A DNA stretch of 64,000 nt from UBA7957 sp965222695 (lineage in GTDB: Bacteria > Pseudomonadota > Gammaproteobacteria > Granulosicoccales > Granulosicoccaceae), in NCBI GenBank assembly GCA_965222695.1, contig OZ244967.1, positions 4,588,001-4,652,000 of the forward strand, in the 5' to 3' direction. The position numbers were made by a program, and so were the translations under genes. The notes beneath the pieces are model-generated. The model was given only the letters and a program-made list of their open reading frames with translations, ran no database searches and was not told the DNA's origin. Below, one piece after another: positions 33,121 through 43,100 of this stretch (the stretch's first letter is position 1; the number at the start of each line of letters is the position of its first letter).

Positions 33121-33858
33121 ATGAACTCAGTGATCCAGCTACTAAAATCCCACCGCTCAATCCGCAAATTCACCGATCAGCCCATCGAGCCCGATACACT
33201 GACCGAGATTTTAACTGCCGGACAGGCCGCCGCAACCTCCAGCTTTATCCAGGCAACCACGGTAGTCAGAATCACCGATCCGGCCAGCCGCGAAAAACTG
33301 ATGGAATATTCGGGAGGCCAGCCCTATGTCAAAACCGCCCCTGAGTTTCTCGTGTTCTGCGCGGATATGGCCCGTGCCGAACTGTGTTGCGATATGCAAG
33401 GGGTAGATGCCATGACCGGATTTACCGAGCAGTTTATCATCGCAACGGTAGATGTCGCGCTTATGGCACAAAATGTCGCTGTTGCCGCTGAGTCGCTCGG
33501 GCTTGGCATATGCTATATCGGCGGGCTCAGAAACAATCCGCAAAAGGTCAGTGAACTCCTGGCACTGCCGGACCAGGTCTATCCGGTTTTCGGGTTTTGC
33601 ATGGGTTATCCCGATCAAGAGGTCGATCTGCGTCCACGCCTGCCTTTACCGGTAATCCTCAAGCAAGAAAAGTACAACACGGAAAGCGACCGTGAGACCA
33701 TCAGCGAATACAACAAGGTCGTTGAAAACTATTATGCCAAACGTTTGGGGGGCGGAAAATCCATGACATGGACACAGCAGGTGGCCGGTCTCGCGGGTAA
33801 GGAATCCCGGCCGCACATGCTGTCGTTTTTACAGGAGCGGGGTTTTATTAAGAGATAG
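33121..33858 (+). CDS. nfsA: NfsA-type oxygen-insensitive NADPH nitroreductase
   Basis: A 245-residue flavoprotein of the nitroreductase superfamily. The opening SHRSIRKFTDQPI is the FMN phosphate-binding motif, ATSSFIQATTVVRI contributes to FMN binding, and GLGICYIGGLRNNPQ is typical of the NfsA/FRP group. The C-terminal KRLGGGKSMTWTQQV segment holds basic residues used for NADPH binding in this group. It reduces nitro compounds, quinones or flavins by two-electron steps. Ends 8 bases before the convergent gene. Confidence 0.92.
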   Translation: MNSVIQLLKSHRSIRKFTDQPIEPDTLTEILTAGQAAATSSFIQATTVVRITDPASREKLMEYSGGQPYVKTAPEFLVFCADMARAELCCDMQGVDAMTGFTEQFIIATVDVALMAQNVAVAAESLGLGICYIGGLRNNPQKVSELLALPDQVYPVFGFCMGYPDQEVDLRPRLPLPVILKQEKYNTESDRETISEYNKVVENYYAKRLGGGKSMTWTQQVAGLAGKESRPHMLSFLQERGFIKR

Positions 33859-33866
33859 CTGCCAGC

Positions 33867-36335
33867 CTAATTCAGCCCCACGGGTAGCACGGTTGAGTTA
33901 TTCAGATCGGCACCGGTCAAGGCTTGGAGGTCACCCTTGGAATAATAGTTGAACGTTGTACCGTCCGGTAATCGATTGGAAATTAGCAGGCTGCCATCGG
34001 GCTCTACAACCCTACCCGCGGAAATCGGCCGTGGAGCCGCGTTGATCGTCAAAATGGACACATACTGGCCCCTGGTCGGTGGGATCAGGTAGTTACCGTG
34101 AATGGCGTTCTCGATGGATCCTTCGCGGCCGTAGGGTGATGCCATCAAGCTGAGGCCTAAATTCACGGGCGCTACCTTGTTTAACTTACCCATCAGCTTT
34201 GGGCTCTCGCCTTGATGGGCATAATAGTATTCGACGTCGACCTCATCAAAGATATTAGCGACATCCGAAGCTTCAAAGGGATACACTCCTTTCTCCTGTG
34301 GAATCTCCTGCAGGGCCGAGGAATACTCAAATGTCTTTGTGCGCAGATCCAGATAATAAAGATGAAGGGTGTGGACTTCTCCAAATTTGAAATACTCCCT
34401 GGAATTCCATCGGCCGACCAATCCGTCCCAGTGCGGCGAGAAAGCTGTATCCCGAAACGGCAGACGGGCGAATTGGTCATACTGCCTGCACTTCAGGATG
34501 GTTTCGTCCATTAAAGGTTCGCCGTTTATGTCCAGCCAATACGACTTATCCGCGGGAATGTTGATGGGCTCAAATCCACCGGTTCTGATATTGCGGCTTC
34601 TGAGTATTAATTCCTCGTCGTCCAGGTAGTCAACGGCAAGTATTCCGGTCGTGCCGGCTTCATAACCCATATCCGAAACCTGCGCCCAATGTAAATCGGA
34701 AGAGAGTTTTAATTTGTAGCGGTTAATCACTTCGACATCATGGAAGTCTACAGTGTCGACCGGGCAATATTCATTGTAGGGACAATCTCTATAGCCAAAC
34801 CCGAGTGTGACGGGCAGTCTGCGCAATGTCTGTGCTTCGGTTCCGGAGCCGTTAAAGAACCAAGGGGCGTAGCGGCTGGAATTTTCTTCATGCACAATAT
34901 CGGTGACCTTGATCCAATACGGCTTGTCTGCATTGTCCGGATCGGGCAGCATGGAAGCATCCAGATCGACGGCTTCCAGCGGGCCTACTTTTTTGACTTT
35001 ACGACGAAACAAAGTGTCCTTATCTTTGTTATTGTTTGTGATGGCTACTACCCAATCATCACCATTGGCATCGGTAGCCAGAGCGGCGCCCAAAACATAA
35101 TAGCCCGCCGGAAATTGATAAAACGGCCTTCCGTCCCGGTAAATGTAGTTTCCGTAACCGCTGGTGCCGATAAAGCGAGCCGAAGGGCCGGAATAAGAAA
35201 CGGTTTTGCTTGCGATGCCGTTAATATAGCCGCCCTTCCAATCGAGTATATCGACATCGGATCTTAGGATTGTCGGCATATAGTTGTTAAATGGCGCAAT
35301 GTCGACAGGGTCCTCGCCATTGTCCGCAACTTTTATCGGGCCCGCATTTAAACCGTTTGGAGCCGTTAACAGAGGCGTGTGGCACTTTACCGAATGCGTG
35401 CGATTGTACCGTTCGATCGTTTCGGCAACGATAACATTCGCTGCCGTTCGGGAATTGTTGGCCTCGGTGTCAAGGTAGTTATTGATAAAATCATGCCCCA
35501 GACCGGTAAACAGGCTGTCGAAAATCGGATAATTGTCGAAATTATGCCCGGGGGTTGTTTGTGTGGCAGAACGGACACCTCTCATTACCCAGTCCTCAAC
35601 GATATTGATATGTATGGGCGGTTGATTGAGAGAAAGTCCGAAAATATTCGTGAAACCCCGCTTGCTGGCAAACACATGATTGGCGCTAGCATCCGCCACC
35701 TCATCATCCGGGTTGGCCGTCGAGACAATGCCCACCCCTTCCTTAAGTGCCAGATATATGCCCAGATAGGCCTCGTTAACAAACAGATTGCCCTGGGAAT
35801 GCGGCACCACCGCGACCCGCCTGCCTCTGTTGAGCAGGGCGTTATAAGTCCTGATATGTTTTCGTGTGACGGGCAGAGCGGATACCCGGTATCTGTCTAT
35901 TTGAGCGGATAGATCTATAAACTCTTCCTGCATCCAATCGGGCAAATAATCCAAGTTTGATGCCCAACGGAAAACCTGGCTGGTATCGGCAGACACTTTT
36001 TGTTTGGCTGCTTCGATCAGATCCGCTCGAAAGCCGAAAGTTGGGTTATAGATATAGTGGAAATCGGTTTGGTTGAGAAGATCGGATGATATTTTACGGG
36101 ATACCAGGGATTGAAGACTATCTTTGGCAATGCTTGCCTCATACTGAGATGTGATCATGCCATTGCCAAACAATATCTGATATCTACTGTCACAAGAGAA
36201 TCTGCCTTCGGCTAGTGCTGCGTCTATACTGGAGTATTCCATAGTTTTTGCGTTAAATGTACTGCTTGTATGACCAATGGATTGTAGAAATATAAGTACG
36301 GATATTATTATCGTTTTTGTTATTATTTTTTCCAT
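33867..36335 (-). CDS. Large secreted protein with lipase-like nucleophile motif, unknown family
   Basis: An 822-residue protein with a signal peptide (hydrophobic residues 7-20). Residues 40-330 look like an alpha/beta hydrolase: RRVAVVPHSQGNLF holds a nucleophile elbow (S180), and GLGHDFINNYLD (H281) could supply the base. The remaining 490 residues are beta-rich with many Trp, Tyr and Asp, and no recognised repeats. Its start overlaps the preceding small membrane protein gene by 13 bases, and both lie downstream of the giant repeat lipoprotein gene, so the three probably form one operon. The function may be surface-exposed esterase or lipase activity; I do not recognise the family. Confidence 0.6.
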   Translation of the reverse strand: MEKIITKTIIISVLIFLQSIGHTSSTFNAKTMEYSSIDAALAEGRFSCDSRYQILFGNGMITSQYEASIAKDSLQSLVSRKISSDLLNQTDFHYIYNPTFGFRADLIEAAKQKVSADTSQVFRWASNLDYLPDWMQEEFIDLSAQIDRYRVSALPVTRKHIRTYNALLNRGRRVAVVPHSQGNLFVNEAYLGIYLALKEGVGIVSTANPDDEVADASANHVFASKRGFTNIFGLSLNQPPIHINIVEDWVMRGVRSATQTTPGHNFDNYPIFDSLFTGLGHDFINNYLDTEANNSRTAANVIVAETIERYNRTHSVKCHTPLLTAPNGLNAGPIKVADNGEDPVDIAPFNNYMPTILRSDVDILDWKGGYINGIASKTVSYSGPSARFIGTSGYGNYIYRDGRPFYQFPAGYYVLGAALATDANGDDWVVAITNNNKDKDTLFRRKVKKVGPLEAVDLDASMLPDPDNADKPYWIKVTDIVHEENSSRYAPWFFNGSGTEAQTLRRLPVTLGFGYRDCPYNEYCPVDTVDFHDVEVINRYKLKLSSDLHWAQVSDMGYEAGTTGILAVDYLDDEELILRSRNIRTGGFEPINIPADKSYWLDINGEPLMDETILKCRQYDQFARLPFRDTAFSPHWDGLVGRWNSREYFKFGEVHTLHLYYLDLRTKTFEYSSALQEIPQEKGVYPFEASDVANIFDEVDVEYYYAHQGESPKLMGKLNKVAPVNLGLSLMASPYGREGSIENAIHGNYLIPPTRGQYVSILTINAAPRPISAGRVVEPDGSLLISNRLPDGTTFNYYSKGDLQALTGADLNNSTVLPVGLN

Positions 36336-36943
36336 TTTATTCCTTCGTAATTTTTAATATCGAATAAGCATTCTTCTTCTGGTCGGTTTAAGCCTCCACC
36401 GATCATAAAGCCAATATTTTTTCTCCACATTGTATTAGCTTTTCTTCTTGATCTAGTGTTAAGCATAAGATCGACAATTTTTCTTAGTACTTCCACAATA
36501 TAAAAAACATCTTCTTTGATATCGGCGTAAAATGTACATCCAGAAGCTTTCCATGCCAACGCAATATTTATTTCCGCGTTTTCCGTGATGTGGGCCTCCG
36601 CCAGGCCTTTTTGAATAAAATAGGCATAATCGAGCAACGCTCTTTTAAAGAACTCATTGTCATTATCGATTGCCAGAATATAACGCTGTACATCGTCCCG
36701 GACCCCGTCATTATCGCTGTCAATTCCCAAAAGCGTTTTATTGTTATTCCATCTTCCCGGGTCGGGCGGGCCGTCGACCCCGGGAGCTAGTTCAACATAG
36801 GTATAGCTGCTGCGAAACTGGTAGGCGGTCAGCAGCACTGTTGACAGAAGCACCAGCCAGTAAAACCATTGCCGTCTTTGGTTGGTTTTGATTTTGTAGA
36901 CGGAGTAGATCAGTACTAAGGCGGACAGCGCTAGCAGTTTCAT
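36323..36943 (-). CDS. Small membrane protein sharing the giant lipoprotein's C-terminal domain
   Basis: A 206-residue protein with two hydrophobic segments (about 2-17 and 27-43), then PPDPGRW and KTLLGIDSDNDGVRDDVQRY. The same block (LLGIDSDxDGVRDDxQRxI) begins the last 130 residues of the giant lipoprotein encoded 37 bases upstream, and both continue with a helical region holding two conserved cysteine sites (CTFYAD and ECLFDI here; ECLAYLF and SCAFDI there). The DSDNDGVRDD motif resembles thrombospondin type-3 calcium-binding loops. The gene is transcribed with the neighbours. Function unknown; perhaps an inner membrane partner. Confidence 0.62.
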   Translation of the reverse strand: MKLLALSALVLIYSVYKIKTNQRRQWFYWLVLLSTVLLTAYQFRSSYTYVELAPGVDGPPDPGRWNNNKTLLGIDSDNDGVRDDVQRYILAIDNDNEFFKRALLDYAYFIQKGLAEAHITENAEINIALAWKASGCTFYADIKEDVFYIVEVLRKIVDLMLNTRSRRKANTMWRKNIGFMIGGGLNRPEEECLFDIKNYEGIKWKK

Positions 36944-36979
36944 CCAGGGGTCTCCTGCCGGATGTGCCTGTTTGAATGA

Positions 36980-38992
36980 CTAATCGATATCGAATGCACA
37001 GCTGTCTTTCCATTGATTAACAGGTGAAGAGTAAAATATCGATTCTTCGAGGCTTCGGTCATACACAAGGTATACGGAAGCCCTGTCGTCCGTATTGAGT
37101 ATTTCGGCTTGCAAAAGCTGTGCAGGCTTGTGAAATCCGTCTCCGAACAGGTAAGCCAGACACTCGGTGTGCAAATCTGAAATTACCGCATTTTCATAGG
37201 CCTTTGCAGGGTTAATGGCATCCCAAAGTATCGTCTGATAATGCTTTGCCATTTCAGTCAGGACTTTTCTGATATTTCGATACCGATCTTCCGGATATGT
37301 CGCGTATATATGTCTTTGAATGTCATCTCTCACTCCATCGATATCACTGTCTATTCCAAGCAAAGTTTGTTTGCCGGGTTCTCCGGGGTCGGGCGGCAGA
37401 TCCGAATGCCCATCAGTGGCCTTGATGGTAATAAAGCGGGGATCGGAAACGTCAATCCCGTCGGATACTTCGAGTTTAAGGCGATAAGTTCCGGGCGTGT
37501 CCGCTATAAAGTGGGGATTCAAGTGCCGCTTATTGCTAAAAGTAGTCTGGCTGCCCGCAGGCTTTTGGTCGAATCCCCAAAGGTAGGAAAGTTTGTCTCC
37601 GTCCCGGTCATGAGAGGCCCAGGCGGAAATGTCTACTTTATCCCCGGTGATGACCGAGCGACTGTAGCTGGCGTAGGCTTCGGGCGCATTGTTGTTGGAT
37701 ACAGCTGTGATGATGACCTTGTCGGGCGGTGAATCATATTCTCCATCCTTGACAATAAGTTGGAGTATATAGTCGCCATCCTTGTCCGGCGTGAATTCGG
37801 ATTTGACGGAATCAGCGGCGATTAATTCTGCGGTACTTTGATCCGGGGAGGATTGTAGAGTCCAGCGGTAAGACAAGCTGTCCCCATCCGGGTCCGTGGA
37901 TTGACTGCCGTCCATTATTACCATTTTGCCCACCGTCACTGGCCTGTCTTCGCCGGCATGAGCCGTTGGTACTGCATTGTTGGATTCCGCTGTAATAGTG
38001 ATCTGCGAGGGTGATGAGTTCAATTCTCCATCGCTTACAATCAATTGTATGGTGTATTGCCCCGGAATATCTGCGACAAATGCGGGGTCTTCAAGCGCGG
38101 TATCATTGATTCTGGCTCCGCTGTTATCGGGCTTGTCGATAATTGACCAGGCAAAGCTTAGGGTGTCCCCTTCCGGGTCGCTGGATGCACTGGCGTCAAG
38201 AAAAACGACATCGCCGGTTTGCACGGTCTGATCCGCTCCTGCATCGGCCGCGGGCGCCTGGTTGGGGATCAGGCTCAGGGTGGTGCTGTCTTGATGCGTT
38301 TTGTTGCCATCGCTGACCGTCAGTTGCAGCAAATAATCACCCAAAGTGTCGCCGACAAATTCTGCCTGGGCACTGTTTTGATTCAGCAGGGTAAATTGAC
38401 TGCCGGCGGGTTGGTTGAGGACTTGCCATTCGAATTGCAGGCTGTCACCATCGGGGTCAAAGGAATTGCGCCCGTCAAGTATCACGGGTTTGCCGATTCG
38501 ACCGTTGATATCGCTTCCGGCCTCCGCGACGGGCGGCGTTGTTCCGATCAAGGTGATACGCAGAAAAGCCGGATCCGCCTGTAATTGCCCGTCGTTGACC
38601 GTGTATCCTATAACGTAAGTACCGGGTTTGTCGCCGCTGAACCAGGGATTTTCAGCCCAGGGAGGGACGATTAAAACATTCGCGCCCGAAGGGCCGGCAG
38701 CAACCTGCCATCGGCGTGATACCAGTATGTCCCCATCGGGATCATAGGCCCGGGTGCCGTTTAACGGAATCTCGGTATGAGTAAATCCGCTGACGTCTTT
38801 TTCCACGACCGCGATCGGTGCCTGGTTGTCCGGGTGGTATGCCCAGATGGCGTAGTAGGCGTTTCTCGAATCGATTTTTCCATCATTAACCACCAGTTGG
38901 ATGAGATACCGGCCTTGCCGATCCGGCGTAATGGTGGGTTTATCCAGGGAGGGGTCGCTGATCCGGGCTTCACTGTTCTCGGGTTTTTCCAC
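36980..38992 (-). pseudogene. 3' part of giant PKD-repeat lipoprotein gene, cut off by IS630 element
   Basis: This 670-codon frame begins right at the left end of the IS630 element with GTG and MEKPENSEAR has no ribosome binding site or signal peptide. Joining it to the frame at 40219-45546, after removing the element and one TA, gives a continuous protein: ...YRWSL-VEKPENSEAR.... It carries the end of PKD-like repeat 7, then repeats 8-12 (each about 93 residues, with DPDGD and W motifs), and a C-terminal domain of 130 residues beginning TLLGIDSDIDGVRDD. With the element in place this part is probably not translated. There are no other stops or frameshifts, so the insertion is recent. Confidence 0.85.
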
Positions 38993-39002
38993 TAGTAGTC
39001 AG

Positions 39003-39674
39003 TCAATCTGAAACATTCGGGTAAAGACGTTTCAGTTTTATCCTTGCTTGCTCTGTTGTGAAGCGCCAATCTACCGGTTTCGTATTTTCGTTGCGTATCT
39101 GCTCCCATTGCTCAACCTCCTGTGTAAGGGTTTCTCTATCAGCAATGCGACGATCTAGGCACTGTCGAGCCAGCACGCTGAATTCGCACTCCGCCATGTT
39201 CAGCCAGCTTCCATGCTTCGGTGTGTAGATAAATTCGAGTTTGCTGAGCAGACTGTGAGCAAGCTCTGGCGGGAATGCTTTGTACAATGAGGCGCCAGTA
39301 TGTGTGCTAAGGTTATCCATCACCAAGGTGATTTTTTCCGCATGCCGATAGTCCTCCTGCACCAGGCGTCGCACACCTTCAGCCCACTCACTTGCCGCAT
39401 GATTCCCTGCCACTTGCACTCTACGCCAGTTCTCCAGAGGCGCATAGAACAACAGCAAATGAGCCACACCATTGCGTTCATATTCTCCATCGTAGCGCTC
39501 TGTCTGTCCCGGTGAAGGCGGAATCGGCTTGCGAACCTCACGTGTACATTGCTTGGTGGTCTCATCCATGCAAACCACTGGATAGTCTGGGTCGTACTCC
39601 CTCTTGTAAACGTCCAGCACCTGTTCCATTTGACAGACAAAGGCGGCATTACCCTGAGCGGGTATACACCACAT
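39003..39674 (-). CDS. IS630 transposase, DDE catalytic part (second frame)
   Basis: A 223-codon frame with the DDE catalytic domain: CMDETTKQ (first Asp), LVMDNLSTHTG (second Asp) and WLNMAECEFS (Glu about 34 residues later), the usual IS630 spacing. The ATG at 39674 is probably not a real start. The frame is open further upstream, and TIKPWQKRMWCIP joins naturally to the end of LKK in the first frame, as in full-length IS630 transposases. The stop lies within the left inverted repeat. Confidence 0.85.
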   Translation of the reverse strand: MWCIPAQGNAAFVCQMEQVLDVYKREYDPDYPVVCMDETTKQCTREVRKPIPPSPGQTERYDGEYERNGVAHLLLFYAPLENWRRVQVAGNHAASEWAEGVRRLVQEDYRHAEKITLVMDNLSTHTGASLYKAFPPELAHSLLSKLEFIYTPKHGSWLNMAECEFSVLARQCLDRRIADRETLTQEVEQWEQIRNENTKPVDWRFTTEQARIKLKRLYPNVSD

Positions 39675-40155
39675 CCTCTTCTGCCAAGGTTTTATGGTGT
39701 TTTTTTAAAACTTGCCTAACCGTTTCATACGAGATCGTATCCACAATGTCCAACTCCACAAGTTTTTCGCTCAAAAGCCTCAGAGTCCAGCGTACCCGCC
39801 CCTCGGGTGCTTCACTACAGGCCAGGCTTATCAATTGGGCTTCGCCTTCGCCATCCAGACTCGCTGTACGTTCGCGAGATCGCTTCTTTCTCTGTAAGGC
39901 CTTCTCCAAGCCTTCATGAACGCACCTTCGGCGAACAGATTCAATACACCGTGTGCTCAGTTCCATCTGATCGGCTGTTTCCGTGTCAGTCATTGCCGGA
40001 CCATACTTGCCCTCATCAACCCGTAGCAGTATCGCCGCATGTCGTCGCCGTTGGGCTGACACTCGGCCTTGATTTACCATGCCTTCCAGTGCATGGCGTT
40101 CATCCTGCGATAGTCTCACTATATTGCGCTTTGCCATATCAAACCTCATCAACAA
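39649..40155 (-). CDS. IS630 transposase, N-terminal DNA-binding part (first frame)
   Basis: A 168-codon frame with the helix-turn-helix domain that binds the inverted repeats (AKRNIVRLSQDERHALEGM near the start, ETADQMELSTRCIESVRRRC, and LSEKLVELDIVDTISYETVRQVLKK). It runs past a run of seven A residues (minus strand, near 39701-39707) and then ends out of frame as HHKTLAEEDVVYTRSG. The full transposase would need loss of one A, or an equivalent +1/-2 shift, at that run. The shift may be programmed, for example by polymerase slippage, or may be an inactivating indel. Confidence 0.82.
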   Translation of the reverse strand: MLMRFDMAKRNIVRLSQDERHALEGMVNQGRVSAQRRRHAAILLRVDEGKYGPAMTDTETADQMELSTRCIESVRRRCVHEGLEKALQRKKRSRERTASLDGEGEAQLISLACSEAPEGRVRWTLRLLSEKLVELDIVDTISYETVRQVLKKHHKTLAEEDVVYTRSG

Positions 40156-40182
40156 GTTGTAATTCCTTGTTAAGAAGTTAGA

Positions 40183-43100
40183 CTAATACCCGAACTTTTC
40201 ATCCTGACTGACTACTAGTGACCAACGGTATGAAATCGGATCGCCATCCTCATCGTAAGAGCGACTGCCGTCGAGTGTTAAGATGTGGCCGGTCGACAGT
40301 ATTTTTTTATCTCCGCTTGACTGGCCAGTGTCGGCATAGGGTGAACGGTTTGCCGCCAGCGCTTCGACTATCGCAGTATCGGTGGCGGAGACCGACGCAT
40401 AGTCATTGACCGAAAGGCCGAACATATAGTCGCCGGGAATATCCGGTACAAAGCGGGGCCGCACTTTTTGACTTTCCACGGTTTCCAGCATGGCAAGACT
40501 GCCGGCGGGTTTTTTCAGCAGTTGCCAGAAATAGCTGATCGGGTCTGCGTCATCATCGTAAGAGCCGCTTCCGTCGAGCGTGATTTCATTGCCTGCGGGA
40601 ATGCTCAGATTATTGCCTGCTTCTGCTACAGGGAGGGAGTTGTCACTGTCGCGCTCTACGCTGATGAGTAGTTCGAATTCTTCCGATTGTACAAATCCGT
40701 CGCTGACATAAAGATAAATAAAATAGTCGCCACCGATATCGGCGGTGAAGCTGGGCTGCGGTATGGTCGTACTATCGAGTTTTGATCGACTTCCTTCCGG
40801 CGGCAGCAGCTCCCAGAAATAGCTCAGTTGATCGCCGTCGGGATCGTAACTGGCTGTGCCATCGAGGGGAACCCTGACCGGTACCTGGCCGATAGTGACT
40901 GCGAACTCTTCGCCCGCGTCGGCAATAGGTGCGGCGTTATCCGGAGAATTGGCATAAATGGTTTTTTCCAGAGTGATGCGGCCGTTCGGCGTGCCGTCGT
41001 CCACGGTCATTCTGATTTGATAAGTGCCGGGCTTGTCCAGCTCGAATTGGATACTGCTGGAGTTGGGGTCCGAAATGGACACCGTACTTGCGGCGGGCTT
41101 TTTTACAAAACTCCAGCTATACTCCAGCGTAGAACCGTGGTCAAAGTCGTAGGCAAAAACGTCCAGTACGACTGCTTCACCAACCTCTCTGTTTTCCGTG
41201 CTGGTATCGAAATCAACAATCGGCGTGAAACTGGCGTTCTCCGGAATATGCAATATCACCGGGTCGGAGAATGATTCCCCGTCACTGACGATAAGTTGGA
41301 GCCTATGGTCCCAAGGTTGGCTTACGAGATTAGGTGTCGCGCTTAGGGGATCACTGAGCGTATCCGGATAATCGGGGTGGTGATCTAACAGAATCCATTG
41401 ATAATTCAATAAATCGCCATCCGGATCATAGGACTTTGAGCCATCCAAATACAGGGTAAATTCTTCCAGCTCGTTATAGGCGATAGTGTATTGTGCTATA
41501 GCAACCGGCCTATGGTTTTGCGTTGCATTAACGACTGTCACCGTTGTTTGATCGGCGAGCGATTGTTGATAGCCATCGTTCACGGTCAGGGAGACGGTGT
41601 AGCGACCCGGGGTGTAAGCAAAAAACTGGGTTTGGGCTGAATGAATATCCGAAAATTTTGCATCCCAGCCGGGCGGGCCGTCGCTGATGACCCAGGAATA
41701 ACTCAGTGGGTCTTCTTCCGGGTCATGGGATTTTGAGCCGTCCAATACAATAGCTTTACCGGCCTCGATCGTCAGATCAGGACCGGCATCGGCCGTTGGT
41801 GTCGAATTGGGTTCTACAACCGTGATCAGCACGGAGTCCGGGGCGGAGTCCCTCATACCGTCGTTAACGATTAAAGAAATAACATATTCCCCGGGAACAT
41901 CGGTCAGCAATTTTGGGGTCGCGCTGCTTTTTGTACTTAAGAACACTTTGGCCCCTGGTGGTGATTGTTCTATGGACCAAAGATAACTCAGGATGTCGCC
42001 ATCTTCATCCGACGAGTTCTCACCGCTAAGCGGTATAGCGCTATTCACAGGCCAGATAAAATCTTCCCCGGCATTGGCGACAGGTACACTATTCGGCATC
42101 GATGTGACTTGGATCGTCACTGTAGCCGGGTTCGAATTTTCGTGGCCGTCATTGACGATAAATTGCAGCGAATCAGTGCCTGTAAACCCTGTATTTGGCG
42201 TGTAAATCAGCGTGGGAAATTCGCCGGAGAAGGATCCATAACGCGGAGGTGTCATTATCTTGAACCCGATTTCGTCACCGTCCGGATCATCGCCGGAAAG
42301 CGTGAACACCAGGGACTGTTCTTCTGCGACGGTATACTCGGCTGATTCGGCAACCGGCTTATCATTGCCCGCATTGACCGTGATCTCGACAACGGCATCA
42401 TCGGACAGTAACTCGCCGTCGCTGACGGAATAGCTGAAACTGTCCAGGCCATAATAGTCTTTGTCCGGCAGATATTGCCATTGGGCCGGGCCACCGGATA
42501 AGGTGCCGTGTAAGGGTTGGCGGCCGATGATATAGTTTAGCGTGTCCCCATCCGGGTCTTCGCCGGACAGAGTGATATCGAGAGGGATTTCCTCGTCGGT
42601 GTTCAATGAAAGCGGTTTGCCGGTCGGGGCGTCGTTTACCGGCTTAATGGTCAGATCAATTCGGGCCGGCGCGGAATCGTCGCTACCGTCGTTGACCGAA
42701 AATTCGAAATAATCAGAACCTGCGAAATCCTCCTTGGGAATATAGGAAATATTCGGGGCTGTACCGGATAGTGTTCCGTTGGATGGTTGACTTAAGATCT
42801 GGAAATCTAAGGGGTCAGCTTCCGGGTCCGTACCGCTCAGATTGATCGATAATACCGTGTCTTCATTCAATACCAGATGTTGATGATGGGCGACAGGGCT
42901 GTCATTATTGCCACTGACCGAAATACCGACAGTGGCAATGTTAGAGCTGTTATCTTCGTCGTCGACTCTGAATTTGAATGCATCCGATCCGGTGTAATCC
43001 TTGTTCGGCGTGTATATCAGATTCGGCGCGGAGCCGCTCAATGTGCCGTTTCCAGGGTCTGATACTACCACCCAGTTGAGTTGATCCGAATCCTTGTCCT

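Larger units (their letters stand above)
38995..40216 (-). mobile_element. IS630-family insertion sequence, 1,222 bp, complete
   Basis: Ends are imperfect inverted repeats of about 29 bases: both begin GTAGTCAGTCA and share TGAAA and TTCGGGTA, with five mismatches. The element is flanked by TA on both sides (38993-38994 and 40217-40218), the target duplication of the IS630/Tc1-mariner superfamily. It carries one transposase gene in two overlapping frames. It lies within, and in the same direction as, the giant lipoprotein gene. Confidence 0.93.

Noticed and set aside
38700..38992. Independent start of the 3' PKD gene at the GTG at 38990-38992
   Set aside because: The GTG is the internal Val codon of the uninterrupted gene, with no ribosome binding site or signal peptide.
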